In this document: one piece after another, positions 36,399-45,000 of the stretch
Layout of the letters: the number at the start of each line of letters is the position of its first letter
How positions within the stretch are numbered: the first letter of the stretch is position 1
From: Paenibacillus sp. Soil750
GTDB taxonomy: Bacteria > Bacillota > Bacilli > Paenibacillales > NBRC-103111
Length of the DNA stretch: 64,000 bases
NCBI RefSeq assembly: GCF_001428045.1
Contig: NZ_LMSD01000013.1
Coordinates: forward strand, 44,072 to 108,071
Reading direction: 5' to 3'
Translations under genes and position numbers: made by a program
The notes under the pieces: generated by a model
What the model was told of the DNA's origin: nothing
Seen by the model: the letters and a program-made list of their open reading frames with translations, nothing else
Database searches by the model: none

Positions 36399-36713
36399 TT
36401 AAGCTATTAATTTCAATCCTACTGCAGCACTTAGCACCATCGCGATGAACACCATTCTCTTCCAGTTCTTAGATTCCCCATAGAACAGCATTCCTACGAC
36501 TGCACCTCCAACCGTCCCAATCCCTGTCCAGACCGCGTAAGAGGTACCCATTGGTAAGCTTTTCATTGCTTGACTTAGAAATCCAAAACTCATAATGATA
36601 CCTACGATGAAAATAGCAAAGCTACGAATATTCTTCGCTTTATTGATTTGATTCATACCGACAACACCTACAACTTCGAACATCCCAGCAAATACTAGAA
36701 AAAACCAACCCAT
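36399..36713 (-). CDS. SMR-family multidrug efflux subunit (second of pair)
   Basis: Small four-helix proton-coupled exporter, 104 residues. It has the conserved Glu near the N-terminus (FAGMFEVVGVVGM), WTGIGTVGGAVVGMLFYGES and four hydrophobic segments. It shares one base with the stop region of the gene upstream, so the two are coupled and probably form a heterodimer, as in YkkCD or YvdRS. The substrates are usually cationic drugs or guanidinium compounds. No ykkC-type riboswitch is visible; control is by the linked TetR gene. Confidence 0.9.
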   Translation of the reverse strand: MGWFFLVFAGMFEVVGVVGMNQINKAKNIRSFAIFIVGIIMSFGFLSQAMKSLPMGTSYAVWTGIGTVGGAVVGMLFYGESKNWKRMVFIAMVLSAAVGLKLIA

Positions 36714-37048
36714 TAGGCTGCAGCTCCTTTCTCACCGTTTGTCACAAATTTCAATCCAAATACACCGGATAAAAGAAGTAGAATTAGGAATACTTTAAGA
36801 AACTGGAATGGCTCTCCGAAAAATAGCATTTCCACAATAACTGTCCCGGCTGTCCCCATCCCTGTAAATACGGCATATACGGTTCCCACTGGAAGCTTGG
36901 TAGACGCACTAATAACAAGATGAAATGAAATATATATGGCAACGGCCGTAGTGATCCACGTCCATGTTGTATCCGAATGTTTTAATCCTGTCACCCATAT
37001 GACTTCAAAAATGACACCAACGAAAATATAGATCCAATAACGATTCAT
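36713..37048 (-). CDS. SMR-family multidrug efflux subunit (first of pair)
   Basis: Partner SMR subunit. Start chosen at ATG 37048 (MNRYWIYIFVG), 10 nt after AGGGGG, giving 111 residues; the longer frame to 37114 overlaps the TetR gene. It has the conserved membrane Glu (GVIFEVIWVTGLKHS) and VFTGMGTAGTVIVEMLFFGE. Four hydrophobic segments fit the family. It lies 22 bp after the TetR gene in a three-gene operon resembling yvdT-yvdS-yvdR of Bacillus subtilis. Confidence 0.9.
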   Translation of the reverse strand: MNRYWIYIFVGVIFEVIWVTGLKHSDTTWTWITTAVAIYISFHLVISASTKLPVGTVYAVFTGMGTAGTVIVEMLFFGEPFQFLKVFLILLLLSGVFGLKFVTNGEKGAAA

Positions 37049-37070
37049 GTGTACAAACCCCCTGTTGCTT

Positions 37071-37649
37071 TTACTTTTTGATACCACGCCAAAAGACGAA
37101 CCAGGAAGATTCAATCCTTTTCATCGACCGAGCAGAACCCCCAAATAATAATTCCACAAACATGCCATCTAATACCGCAGAGAAAGCAACCGTGGCCGTA
37201 TCGCTGCTAACTTCAGGGCTAATGCTCCCATTGTACAAAGCCTGATCAAATAGCGGCATTATCATGGTTTCAATCTTATCTAGATAATCGTAACCTTGCT
37301 TAACGATCTCATCATAGAGATGGGACGGCGGGAAAAAGGCCACGCGCAAGAAAAATTTCGTGTTATCATCCTGTTCATAACGGTCTTGATATTGGATCAG
37401 AAATTCATAAAGAAGTTGATCAATTGAAAGATGCTTATTGTTGTCGAGATACGTATGAACAAAATGCAATTCTTTCGCTAGCACCTCATCAAACAGAGCA
37501 AGAAACAATTCATCTTTCCCTTTAAAATGCGTGTAAATGGATTGTTTTTTGATTCCTACATCCGTAGCAATATCTGCAAGCGATGCACCTTCATAGCCAT
37601 TTTTAGCAAAATGAGTGCGCGCTACTTCTTTGATCCGTGTTGCCGTCAT
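37071..37649 (-). CDS. TetR-family repressor of the SMR operon
   Basis: Predicted drug-responsive repressor, 192 residues. The N-terminal helix-turn-helix (about 1-50) reads ARTHFAKNGYEGASLADIA and GIKKQSIYTHFKGKDELF. The C-terminal ligand domain follows the YvdT-type pattern, with FFLRVAFFPPSHLYDEI. It is first in the operon with the two SMR genes. The palindrome CGAACGTTCG at 37664-37673, between promoter and start codon, is the likely autoregulatory operator. The ribosome site is GGAAGGA. Confidence 0.92.
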   Translation of the reverse strand: MTATRIKEVARTHFAKNGYEGASLADIATDVGIKKQSIYTHFKGKDELFLALFDEVLAKELHFVHTYLDNNKHLSIDQLLYEFLIQYQDRYEQDDNTKFFLRVAFFPPSHLYDEIVKQGYDYLDKIETMIMPLFDQALYNGSISPEVSSDTATVAFSAVLDGMFVELLFGGSARSMKRIESSWFVFWRGIKK

Positions 37650-37663
37650 ATCATCATTCCTTC

Positions 37664-37673
37664 CGAACGTTCG
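37664..37673. promoter_or_regulatory. TetR operator palindrome
   Basis: CGAACGTTCG, a perfect 10-bp palindrome that extends imperfectly on both sides. It lies 15 bp upstream of the tetR start and just downstream of the -10 box, where a bound repressor would block transcription. Confidence 0.65.
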
Positions 37674-37681
37674 TCAGGACA

Positions 37682-37710
37682 ATGATAACATGTTATCTTC
37701 CGCATGGCAA
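37682..37710 (-). promoter_or_regulatory. Sigma-A promoter of the tetR-SMR operon
   Basis: On the minus strand TTGCCA (37705-37710), a 17-bp spacer, then TATCAT (37682-37687). Confidence 0.6.
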
Positions 37711-37824
37711 CCCGCGATCGTCGTAAATAACTAGGCAAAAAATACATCATCATCGGCTTGTTCGCATGCTTTTCCAATTATTGAATACATATGTAAGTAT
37801 TCGATAACCAGGAGGACACAAATC

Positions 37825-39375
37825 ATGTCACAACATGGGCAATCGTTCATGAAAGGAACGTTCGTCTTGTCTGTCGCTGCTTTCATCAACCGTATTCTCG
37901 GTTTTATCAGCGGCATGTATATCGCTCGCGTGCTGGGCGCAGAGGGAATCGGCATCTTGATGATGGCTCATCCGCTCGTCCCGCTCGTCATTACGATTAC
38001 GGAGCTTGGATTGCCGGTCGCCATTTCCAAATTGGTCGCAGAGGCCAACGCTCGCGGCGAACGGATGAAGGTAAGGCGCATCCTGCATGTCTCTCTCGCA
38101 GTCACGGGCTTCTTAAGCGTAGCACTCACGACCATATCGTTATTCGGATCGGAGTGGATCGCATCCATTCTGCTTAGCGACCAACGCGCGTATTACGCGA
38201 TGCTGGCCATTACGCCGATCGCGCCGATTGTCGCTGTTTCAGCCGTTTTGAAAGGATATTTCCGCGGTATGCAGCAAATGAAAACCATTGCCGCTTCCGA
38301 TGTACTGGAGCATACGGTTCAAATTGCCTGCGTACTTGCACTAGTCCACCTCTTGCTCCCTTATGGCGTCGCTTATGCGGCTGCCGGAGCGATGGCTGCC
38401 TCTGTCGTCAGCGAAGCAATCAGCCTCTTATTTCTAGTGGCAAGCTACAAGCTTTACGGCGAATCCAAGATGCCTGGAGAGACTTGGGCAAGCCACTTGA
38501 AACAAGGAAGAAGCACGCTCGGCGAGCTGCTTCAAATCGGATTGCCAACGACGGGGCACGGCGTTATTCATTCGTTGTACAGCACCTTCCAACCGCTGCT
38601 CATTACGACCAGCCTAGCACTGGCCGGCATCGGCACAGCGTTAGCCACGAAGCAATTTGGGATGTTGGCTGGCTATGCGTTTCCGCTGCTGTTCATGCCA
38701 AGTTTTATCACGCAGTCCTTGTCCACCGCTCTCATTCCTGCAATTGGCGAGGCCGCAGCGAACAAGAACAGTCTGCTCATACATGAGCGGATGAATCAAG
38801 CGATGATTTTGGGACTCCTGATCGGCGCACCAGCGACCGTTATCCTGTACGTGTGGGCAACTCCACTAACCACACTTGTCTATCATGCGCCGGAAGCAGG
38901 TGTGCTGCTACAAATACTGGCGCCGATGTTTTTCCTGCATTATTTCGACGCGCCACTTCATGCGATTCTACTTGGGCTCGGCCGCGCGAAAGCTACCCTG
39001 TGGAACTACGTAATAGCCACCCTATTCAAGAGCGTCTCGATCTTCGTGTTCGGCAGCCAATATGGTATTATTGGCGTTGCGTACGGCATCGGTATCGGCA
39101 TTGTGTTACAAACACTGCTGAACTTTTTTTCCATCTCAAGCTCGATCGGATTTTATTGGAGTATTCGTCCATATGTCAAGGTTGCGCTCTCCATGATACT
39201 GATGATGCTTTGCGGAAACTGGACCTATCACTATTTTGTCAGCAATGGTATGCCACAATTATGGTGCGTAATCACTTCCATCGTCTGTTCCCTGTTTCTC
39301 TATTTCGCCACACTCGTATTCACGGGTACACTGAGTCGAAAAAGTACGCGCCACCGATTTTCGTTCCCCTGGTAA
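37825..39375 (+). CDS. Lipid-linked polysaccharide flippase, SpoVB/MurJ (MVF) superfamily
   Basis: Polytopic membrane protein of 516 residues with about 14 hydrophobic segments. The N-terminus MSQHGQSFMKGTFVLSVAAF and INRILGFISGMYIARVLGAEG are typical of SpoVB/YtgP-type oligosaccharidyl-lipid flippases. SpoVB acts in spore cortex formation; related proteins export other lipid-linked sugars, so the exact substrate is uncertain. The ribosome site AGGAGG is 9 nt before ATG. Its composition is more GC-rich than the ger operon. A hairpin repeat array starts 24 bp after its stop and the first terminator comes after that array, so the array is probably in its 3' untranslated RNA. Confidence 0.88.
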   Translation: MSQHGQSFMKGTFVLSVAAFINRILGFISGMYIARVLGAEGIGILMMAHPLVPLVITITELGLPVAISKLVAEANARGERMKVRRILHVSLAVTGFLSVALTTISLFGSEWIASILLSDQRAYYAMLAITPIAPIVAVSAVLKGYFRGMQQMKTIAASDVLEHTVQIACVLALVHLLLPYGVAYAAAGAMAASVVSEAISLLFLVASYKLYGESKMPGETWASHLKQGRSTLGELLQIGLPTTGHGVIHSLYSTFQPLLITTSLALAGIGTALATKQFGMLAGYAFPLLFMPSFITQSLSTALIPAIGEAAANKNSLLIHERMNQAMILGLLIGAPATVILYVWATPLTTLVYHAPEAGVLLQILAPMFFLHYFDAPLHAILLGLGRAKATLWNYVIATLFKSVSIFVFGSQYGIIGVAYGIGIGIVLQTLLNFFSISSSIGFYWSIRPYVKVALSMILMMLCGNWTYHYFVSNGMPQLWCVITSIVCSLFLYFATLVFTGTLSRKSTRHRFSFPW

Positions 39376-39398
39376 GTTGAATCAAGCAAAGCAGTGCA

Positions 39399-39869
39399 TC
39401 TCCGGGCTGTAGCCCTGGGTTTCACTGGAGTTAGTCGGTTTTATCGACTATCTCCGGGCCGCAGCCCTGGGTTTCGCTGGAGTTAGTCGGTTTTATCGAC
39501 TAACTCCGGGCCGGAGACCTCGGTTTCACTGAAGTTAGTCGGTTTTATCGACTATCTCCGGGCTGTAGACCTCGGTTTCACTGGAGTTAGTCGGTTTTAT
39601 CGACTATCTCCGGGCCGCAGACCTCGGTTTCACTGGAGTGAGTCGGTTTTATCGACTATCTCCGGGCTGTAGCCCTGGGTTTCGCTGGAGTTAGTCGGTT
39701 TTATCGACTAACTCCGGGCCGCAGCCTGGGTTTCACTAGAGTTAGTCGGTTTTATCGACTATCTCCGGGCCGCAGCCTGGGTTTCACTAGAGTTAGTCGG
39801 TTTTATCGACTATCTCCGGACTGTAGACCTCGGTTTCACTGGAGATAGTCGGTTTTATCGACTATCTCC
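39399..39869 (+). repeat. Tandem array of nine 51-52-bp units, each forming a hairpin
   Basis: Nine head-to-tail copies: seven of 52 bp and two of 51 bp (units 7 and 8), ending 39864, then a partial TCTCC. An 18-nt core, AGTCGGTTTTATCGACTA, is identical in all nine. Together with flanking GGAGTT and ACTCC or TCTCC it forms an AGTCG/CGACT stem-loop with a GTTTTAT loop. Stems are perfect at units 2 to 3 and 6 to 7 (GGAGTTAG with CTAACTCC) and at unit 9 (GGAGATAG with CTATCTCC). The segment CCGGGCYGYAGMCC varies between units. It is non-coding; it has no spacers like those of a CRISPR. Confidence 0.9.
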
Positions 39870-39876
39870 AGCAAAA

Positions 39877-39900
39877 AAAGCAGCCATAACCGGCTGCTTT
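39877..39900. terminator. Terminator after the hairpin array
   Basis: A 9-bp perfect stem (AAAGCAGCC with GGCTGCTTT) with a 6-nt loop, preceded by A7 and followed by TCTTC. It works in either direction and ends the flippase transcript after the repeat array. Confidence 0.7.
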
Positions 39901-39924
39901 CTTCACTCTAGCTTCAAACTCCTC

Positions 39925-40111
39925 CAGATTTATTCCCCCGCGAGCACCCCCCGTTTTCAAGAATCTTCGAGGTGCTGATCTCCATGTCGATTCATCATGT
40001 ACCATGGTTACGAGTGTCAAGCCAACCAGTTCGGCATTAGGACAGATTTCCCATATGGACCGAATGCGGCTGGATGGATCAGACCACGTGGAGTCAAATT
40101 CGCGGCAACGA
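39925..40111 (-). pseudogene. Possible remnant of an SRPBCC/AHSA1-type protein
   Basis: In one minus-strand frame the stretch reads CREFDSTWSDPSSRI, then NAELVGLTLVTMVHDE. The order W-DP-SR followed by LTLVxxVHDE resembles the C-terminal strands of SRPBCC (AHSA1-like) proteins. There is no start codon with a ribosome site, the upstream half is absent and the frame runs into the terminator. A decayed gene is the best reading, with low confidence. Confidence 0.3.
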
Positions 40112-40114
40112 ACC

Positions 40115-40603
40115 TCAGATCGTTTTTCCGCTAAAAGAAGTCGTTTTAACTAACTTTATAAAGGCATACCGAACAAGAGGCCCTACAATGATGAGTTGAA
40201 GCGGAAAAGCGAAAATAAAATTTTGACATACTAAAGTAAAATAACTTCCCAGCAAAGACTCTCCCTGCAAGCTATTAGAAAAATAAGCACTCCCCAATCC
40301 ATACAAGGACATACAAAGAACCATTCCGCTCACCATAAAAAAGGCTAGGAAGAGAATCACATACAGCTTGTTAGATTTGTCATAGGGTAACGAGAAAGCC
40401 ATTTTTTTGGCCACTGGACCAACAATAAATAATTCCAATAAGGTTGCAATAATAAAGATTTGTAAAAGTTGAGCGAAAATCCCCCTCACTGATATGCTAC
40501 CCAGCAAACCGTGTGTAAATAGATTATAAAATGTCATGAATACAACCATGCCAAAGCACATCATCAATCCAAAATAAAATTCTTCTTTCTTCGTTGTTGG
40601 CAC
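40115..40603 (-). CDS. DUF2798-type membrane protein
   Basis: Membrane protein of 162 residues with four hydrophobic segments in two repeated halves: FGLMMCFGMVVFMTFYN with ELFIVGPVAKKM in the first, and FLAFFMVSGMVLCMSLYG with QLIIVGPLVRY in the second. Each half matches the two-helix DUF2798 unit. The function is unknown. The start is GTG 40603 with an AAGGATG ribosome site. It stands alone, downstream of no obvious partner. Confidence 0.8.
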   Translation of the reverse strand: MPTTKKEEFYFGLMMCFGMVVFMTFYNLFTHGLLGSISVRGIFAQLLQIFIIATLLELFIVGPVAKKMAFSLPYDKSNKLYVILFLAFFMVSGMVLCMSLYGLGSAYFSNSLQGESLLGSYFTLVCQNFIFAFPLQLIIVGPLVRYAFIKLVKTTSFSGKTI

Positions 40604-40780
40604 GTTCCATCATCCTTTCTGTTTTCCCTTGTTAGTATAGCGGTAGCAGGACCCTCTTCATAAGTGAACAGTCTGTGAACCTTTTGGAGTCCTCCGACTT
40701 ATCATGTGAATCATTCTAAATGGAAATCTCACTTCCACTCCCCACATTCCAACCACTCGCAAGCAGCATATGACTAAAAA

Positions 40781-40803
40781 GCCTGCAAATTCAATTTGCA
40801 GAC
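40781..40803 (-). terminator. Terminator of the HAD phosphatase gene
   Basis: A stem CTGCAAATT with AATTTGCAG around a single base, followed on the minus strand by GGCTTTTTAG. It lies 20 bp after the stop codon. Confidence 0.65.
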
Positions 40804-40822
40804 TTCAAGCATGTTGGAGTCC

Positions 40823-41494
40823 TTACGCCAACAAAGGTATCAATTCTTCTAACGAATTAACAACATAATCTGGAGAAACGTATTGTGGTAACTCTTTATT
40901 TCTTCGATTAATCCATGCAACCTTAATTCCTGCTCTCTGGGCACCTGCAACGTCGCTAGTCAAAGAATCACCAACATGAAGAACCTCTGTGGGGTGAAGA
41001 TTATATTTCTGAAGTGCTTTCTGAAACATTTCAGGTCTTGGCTTATATGATTTAACGTCTTCACTCGTAATCATGTTCTCCAAGAATAATCCATGATGAC
41101 GAATTGCCGATAGAATGTCTTTTCGGTCGATATTAGACAGTATGATTATCGGAGTTCTAATACTATCCAAGAAAGTCTTTGCATCCTCAAATAGTTGTGG
41201 GCATTGCCAGTGTTTAAATAAAATTTCACTAAGTTCTTTTGGATTTTCAGACGACTTGTAGAAAGCTACTGTATCCGCTAAAGAACAAATTTCGATCTCA
41301 CGTTGGGTTTTAAAGTTATCACCATAAGATGATTGAAAATTGCTAGAGAAAGAATTCCACCAATAGTTCCCAATGTCTCTTGTCGTAGTTTGCGTTGATG
41401 TCGATGTCAAAATCCTTTGGCATATATCCTCAATAAAAACATCATCTTCGTGCACGAGTGTACCGTAGAAATCAAGAAATACTGCTTTATACAT
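40823..41494 (-). CDS. HAD-superfamily hydrolase (HAD-IA, probable phosphatase)
   Basis: Cytosolic phosphatase-like protein of 223 residues. Motif I is FLDFYGTL with nucleophile Asp8; motif II is IILSN; motif III is a Lys in SYKPRPEMFQKAL; motif IV is HVGDSLTSDVAGAQRAG. An alpha-helical cap sits between motifs I and II. The start is ATG 41494 (MYKAVFLDF), since a GTG at 41506 would leave no room for the AAGGAG ribosome site. It resembles YjjG-type nucleotidases, but the substrate is unknown. Confidence 0.9.
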   Translation of the reverse strand: MYKAVFLDFYGTLVHEDDVFIEDICQRILTSTSTQTTTRDIGNYWWNSFSSNFQSSYGDNFKTQREIEICSLADTVAFYKSSENPKELSEILFKHWQCPQLFEDAKTFLDSIRTPIIILSNIDRKDILSAIRHHGLFLENMITSEDVKSYKPRPEMFQKALQKYNLHPTEVLHVGDSLTSDVAGAQRAGIKVAWINRRNKELPQYVSPDYVVNSLEELIPLLA

Positions 41495-41712
41495 AGATAA
41501 AAACACGCTCCTTTATTTCACTGCGTTAATAGTTTACCACTTTACTATAATAATGTGCCGGGATAGATTTGTACATCACCTAATTGCCAAAAAAGAGATA
41601 ATTCGGCTCCTTCAATAATTTATTCGTAATACGATGATTCAATTATATCTAGTTGGTTTACTTATGTTGTATAAAGTTAAAATAAATATTACAGACTGGG
41701 AGAGTGGTTCAA

Positions 41713-41982
41713 ATGAAATTCCTTAAAACAAAATTGGCTGTGCTTCTTGCAACATCGTGTTTAATGGTTCCAAGCGTCATTAGCGCCGCAACCGAGACTG
41801 ATGCACCATACTACACTTATCAGAATGGCGTTGTTCACACCCTTGTCCATGGTGTTCTGGTTCCTGGCCGTTATACAAATGTTGATGAAGATACGGTAGC
41901 CGTTTATATCCCAGGAGGGGTAGGAATTATTGCAGTCGATAAGGATGCTGTTCTACCTTGGGGTTCCAAAGTCTTAGAATAG
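41713..41982 (+). CDS. Small secreted protein, unknown function
   Basis: An 89-residue protein. Start chosen at ATG 41713, 9 nt after GGGAG; a GTG at 41704 is in frame. Residues 1-26 form a signal peptide ending near VISAATE. The mature part (about 63 residues) looks like a small all-beta domain with VVHTLVHGVLVPGRY and VYIPGGVGIIAVDKD. No cysteines or anchor are visible in the mature form. I do not recognise the family. Confidence 0.75.
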   Translation: MKFLKTKLAVLLATSCLMVPSVISAATETDAPYYTYQNGVVHTLVHGVLVPGRYTNVDEDTVAVYIPGGVGIIAVDKDAVLPWGSKVLE

Positions 41983-42025
41983 GATCATCCAGTTTGTATT
42001 TGCACCTTGTTATGTATTCAAACGT

Positions 42026-42058
42026 TAGAGACCATCTCCTTAGTGGAGATGGTCTCTA
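42026..42058. terminator. Strong hairpin between convergent genes
   Basis: A 14-bp perfect stem (TAGAGACCATCTCC with GGAGATGGTCTCTA) and a TTAGT loop. No long T run follows on either strand, but its position between the stop codons at 41982 and 42085 makes a shared terminator likely. Confidence 0.6.
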
Positions 42059-42084
42059 TGTGTGTGTATGTGTGTTGCTTAAAA

Positions 42085-45000
42085 CTATATTCCCAACGCG
42101 GCCAGCAATTTGTAAATCATGGCAGCTGCTTCGCCTCTCGTCGTTGTTTGGCCCGCACGGAAAGTGCCATCCTCGTAACCATTCAGGATGCCCGCGGATA
42201 GAGCCCTATCGATCGATGGTTTCGCCCAGAACGGAATGTCCGAAGCGTCTTTCAGGCTCAATGTTTTACTCGTCAAGCCCGCGGTACCGTTTCCGTAAAT
42301 CTGCAAAGCTCTTGCCGTCATCACGGCTGCTTCCGCCCGCGTCACGGTGAGATCGCCTTTGAAGCTAATCGTGCCGGCTTCCTCGTAACCTTGAATCAGG
42401 CCCGCTTCCACTGCGGCCACGATGTGCGGCTTCACCCAAGATGGGATAACCGCTTCATCCGAAAAGTTCGTGTCGCGGGAAGCCACTTCAACACCTAATG
42501 CCGAAACCAGCATCTTAGTGAATTCGGACCTCGTCACGGTTGCGTCCGGTCGGAAGCTTCCATCAGGGTATCCGGCTGCGACATTCATCCCTGCGAGACG
42601 ACGAACGTAGCTTGTTGCCCAATGATTCGCCATATCCTTCATCTCTGCTGGTTCATGGGAGAAGACAGCGAACTTTGTGAAGTGATCGACATTCACCCTA
42701 ATCGTTCCGTCTTCATTTACGGTTCCGCCGATGAATATCCAACGCTTCTGGCTTTCGTGATAATAGTAGACTGCCGGTTGGCTCCCTGGCTTCAATTGCT
42801 TGGCTTCGTAGACGAATGAAAGCTCAAGCGGCTTTGAAAACCGATCGCCCGTCGTACTGGATAATTCGAAAATTTGACTGACCGATTGAAGATCGCCATT
42901 CGCGGGAATCTGGTCTGGTGCGACGACCGCGATATGGATCGTCCCCTTCGATGACACGGCGCCAGCAGGAATTTGAATCTTTACTCCGCCTTCCAGCTCC
43001 AACTGTTTGCTTTCTTCCGGGCTCACATCCGTTTGCTGTTCCTTGCTCCCGGAAGATGGGGGCGCAGTACTTTCTCCGACAGGGGTTTCCTCCGCTTGGT
43101 TGCCTTCGTCGACAGGCTCCTCTGTTCCGGAAGAATCCTCTTCCTCCTCGACCGTCACCTTGCGTACCGCTTCCACAGCAGCGTTCCCTGCTTGGTCGAT
43201 GACATTGTATCGCAGCGTATAGGTACTTGCTGTGCTGGTATTCACTTCGCCTGTGACAATAATCTCGCCTACTGGACCGATATTATCTGTTGCCGTTGCG
43301 CCTTGATCGCGATAAGTACTGCCGAATGGTACGGTCACGTTGGACTGTCCATTTAACGTGATGACCGGCGCCGTCTTATCAATGCTGATGGTCAACGTTG
43401 CGGTCTCCGTTTTATTACCGGCTCCATCATCAGCGTGATAGCGAAGCTCATTGAGGCCTTCAGCGGAAATCGTTATCGGCTCGCTATACGCTTGCCATGT
43501 GTCTCCCGCATCTAGGCTGTAGAACATGTTGGCACGTTCCGAGCCTTCGCCTTCCGGACGCAAAGTAACCTGTACATCCGAAACGTACCATCTGTTGCTA
43601 CCGGATTCACCGGTAACCTCCGCTTTCACGGCCAAGGAAGCACCGCCGTTGTCGCTAGTGGAGAGTTGTCCCGATACGTCGAAGCTGGTAAAGGCGTTGT
43701 AAGTCGCCTGAATCCCATCTGAATAAAGGCCAGCCTGTGCGGGTCTATTTTCGAAAGGATCCTCTGCATCAAAGATTAGATTGTTGTTCACCCAGACATA
43801 GATTTTCCCCTTTGACCGAACCACCTTATAGAAGTTTTGCGCGCTAATCTCTTCCCGAAGGGCGAAGGAGAACGGGCGATTCAAATCTGAAGGCACGCTC
43901 AGTCGAAGTTGACTAGTTTTTACAGGATCCGTAAAGTCGGCGATATGATACGCGCCTTTTCCCTTTTCTTGATACGCAAATGGTACCGAGTTCCAACCGT
44001 CCTTCTGACTGTCGAACTTGAAATTTGCCGATGTTGAATCGGGCAGCTCAAAGTTCTTGTTCATGTATGGGAACAAGCCATTGAACCACAAAATTTTTGC
44101 CGATGAAATTTCCGCTTCTGCACGCAGATCGTACACATACTCACGCTGGCCGTTCTCTGCGTAGTTGCTGTGCCCATAGATCGTATCTCTCGCTGTGGGA
44201 GCGACGGCCATGACCTCCTCCTGACCATCCACGACCTTGCGCAACTCGAATTCGTTCGTGGCATAGTTCGTACTTGCCGTCACGTAGTTTTGGTCGTCGA
44301 CATACTCCAGCATGACGCCCGCTTTCCCACTGTCTGGCAAGGCTCCCGAATTTACATTGACCGAAAGTTCATGGCCGAGCGTCCGATCACCCTTGACCGT
44401 GATCGCTTCCCCGGCAGCAGGGGACTGCAAGCCTTTCTCCGAAACCGACCATGATTCATCCCAACCGTTGATGTACGTACCGTATTCGCTCCAACCAGTC
44501 GTTACGGTTACGTTATCCATCCGAACGTTCGCCTTGTTGCTGATCAAGCCGATTCGCCCAGGAGCAGCCATTGCCTCCTGCTCAAACACCGGCCGATCGT
44601 CGTTAAGCGTGTAATGATCCAATTCCGCAAACAATTTGGACCCGTTCTTGTACACTCTGAGCGTATGATATTGCTCTGCAAAGTCTTTAACACGCGAGTC
44701 ATTTTCCATGAACGCGAACTTCGAAGGTAAATCTGTGATCGCACTTTCCGAAACACCGTCTATGCGAGAATCGACGATAAGTTTCCGGTCATTGCGATCG
44801 ATCAACACATTCACATAGTTGTTCTCATCCTGATGCCAGGCAACAATACCGGCTTGCCCCTCATCTCCAAAATCGTTGTCATTGAATCGAAGATTAGCCT
44901 CTACAAACACATTTTCCGCTTCGTATCCGTTCAGCAGCACTTGTTTCGAATCGCCAGGCGCATTCACATATAACGCCTCGCTATCGATCGATACGCCAGT

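Noticed and set aside
36399..37649. Guanidine (ykkC) riboswitch control of the SMR pair
   Set aside because: The leader before the operon is short and taken up by a sigma-A promoter and TetR operator; no ykkC-like conserved sequence is seen.
38853..39380. 175-residue plus-strand ORF inside the flippase gene
   Set aside because: It is a different frame of the flippase, with an implausible composition and no ribosome site.
39399..39869. CRISPR array
   Set aside because: The units are contiguous with no unique spacers, variable parts are only point differences between units, and no cas gene is nearby.
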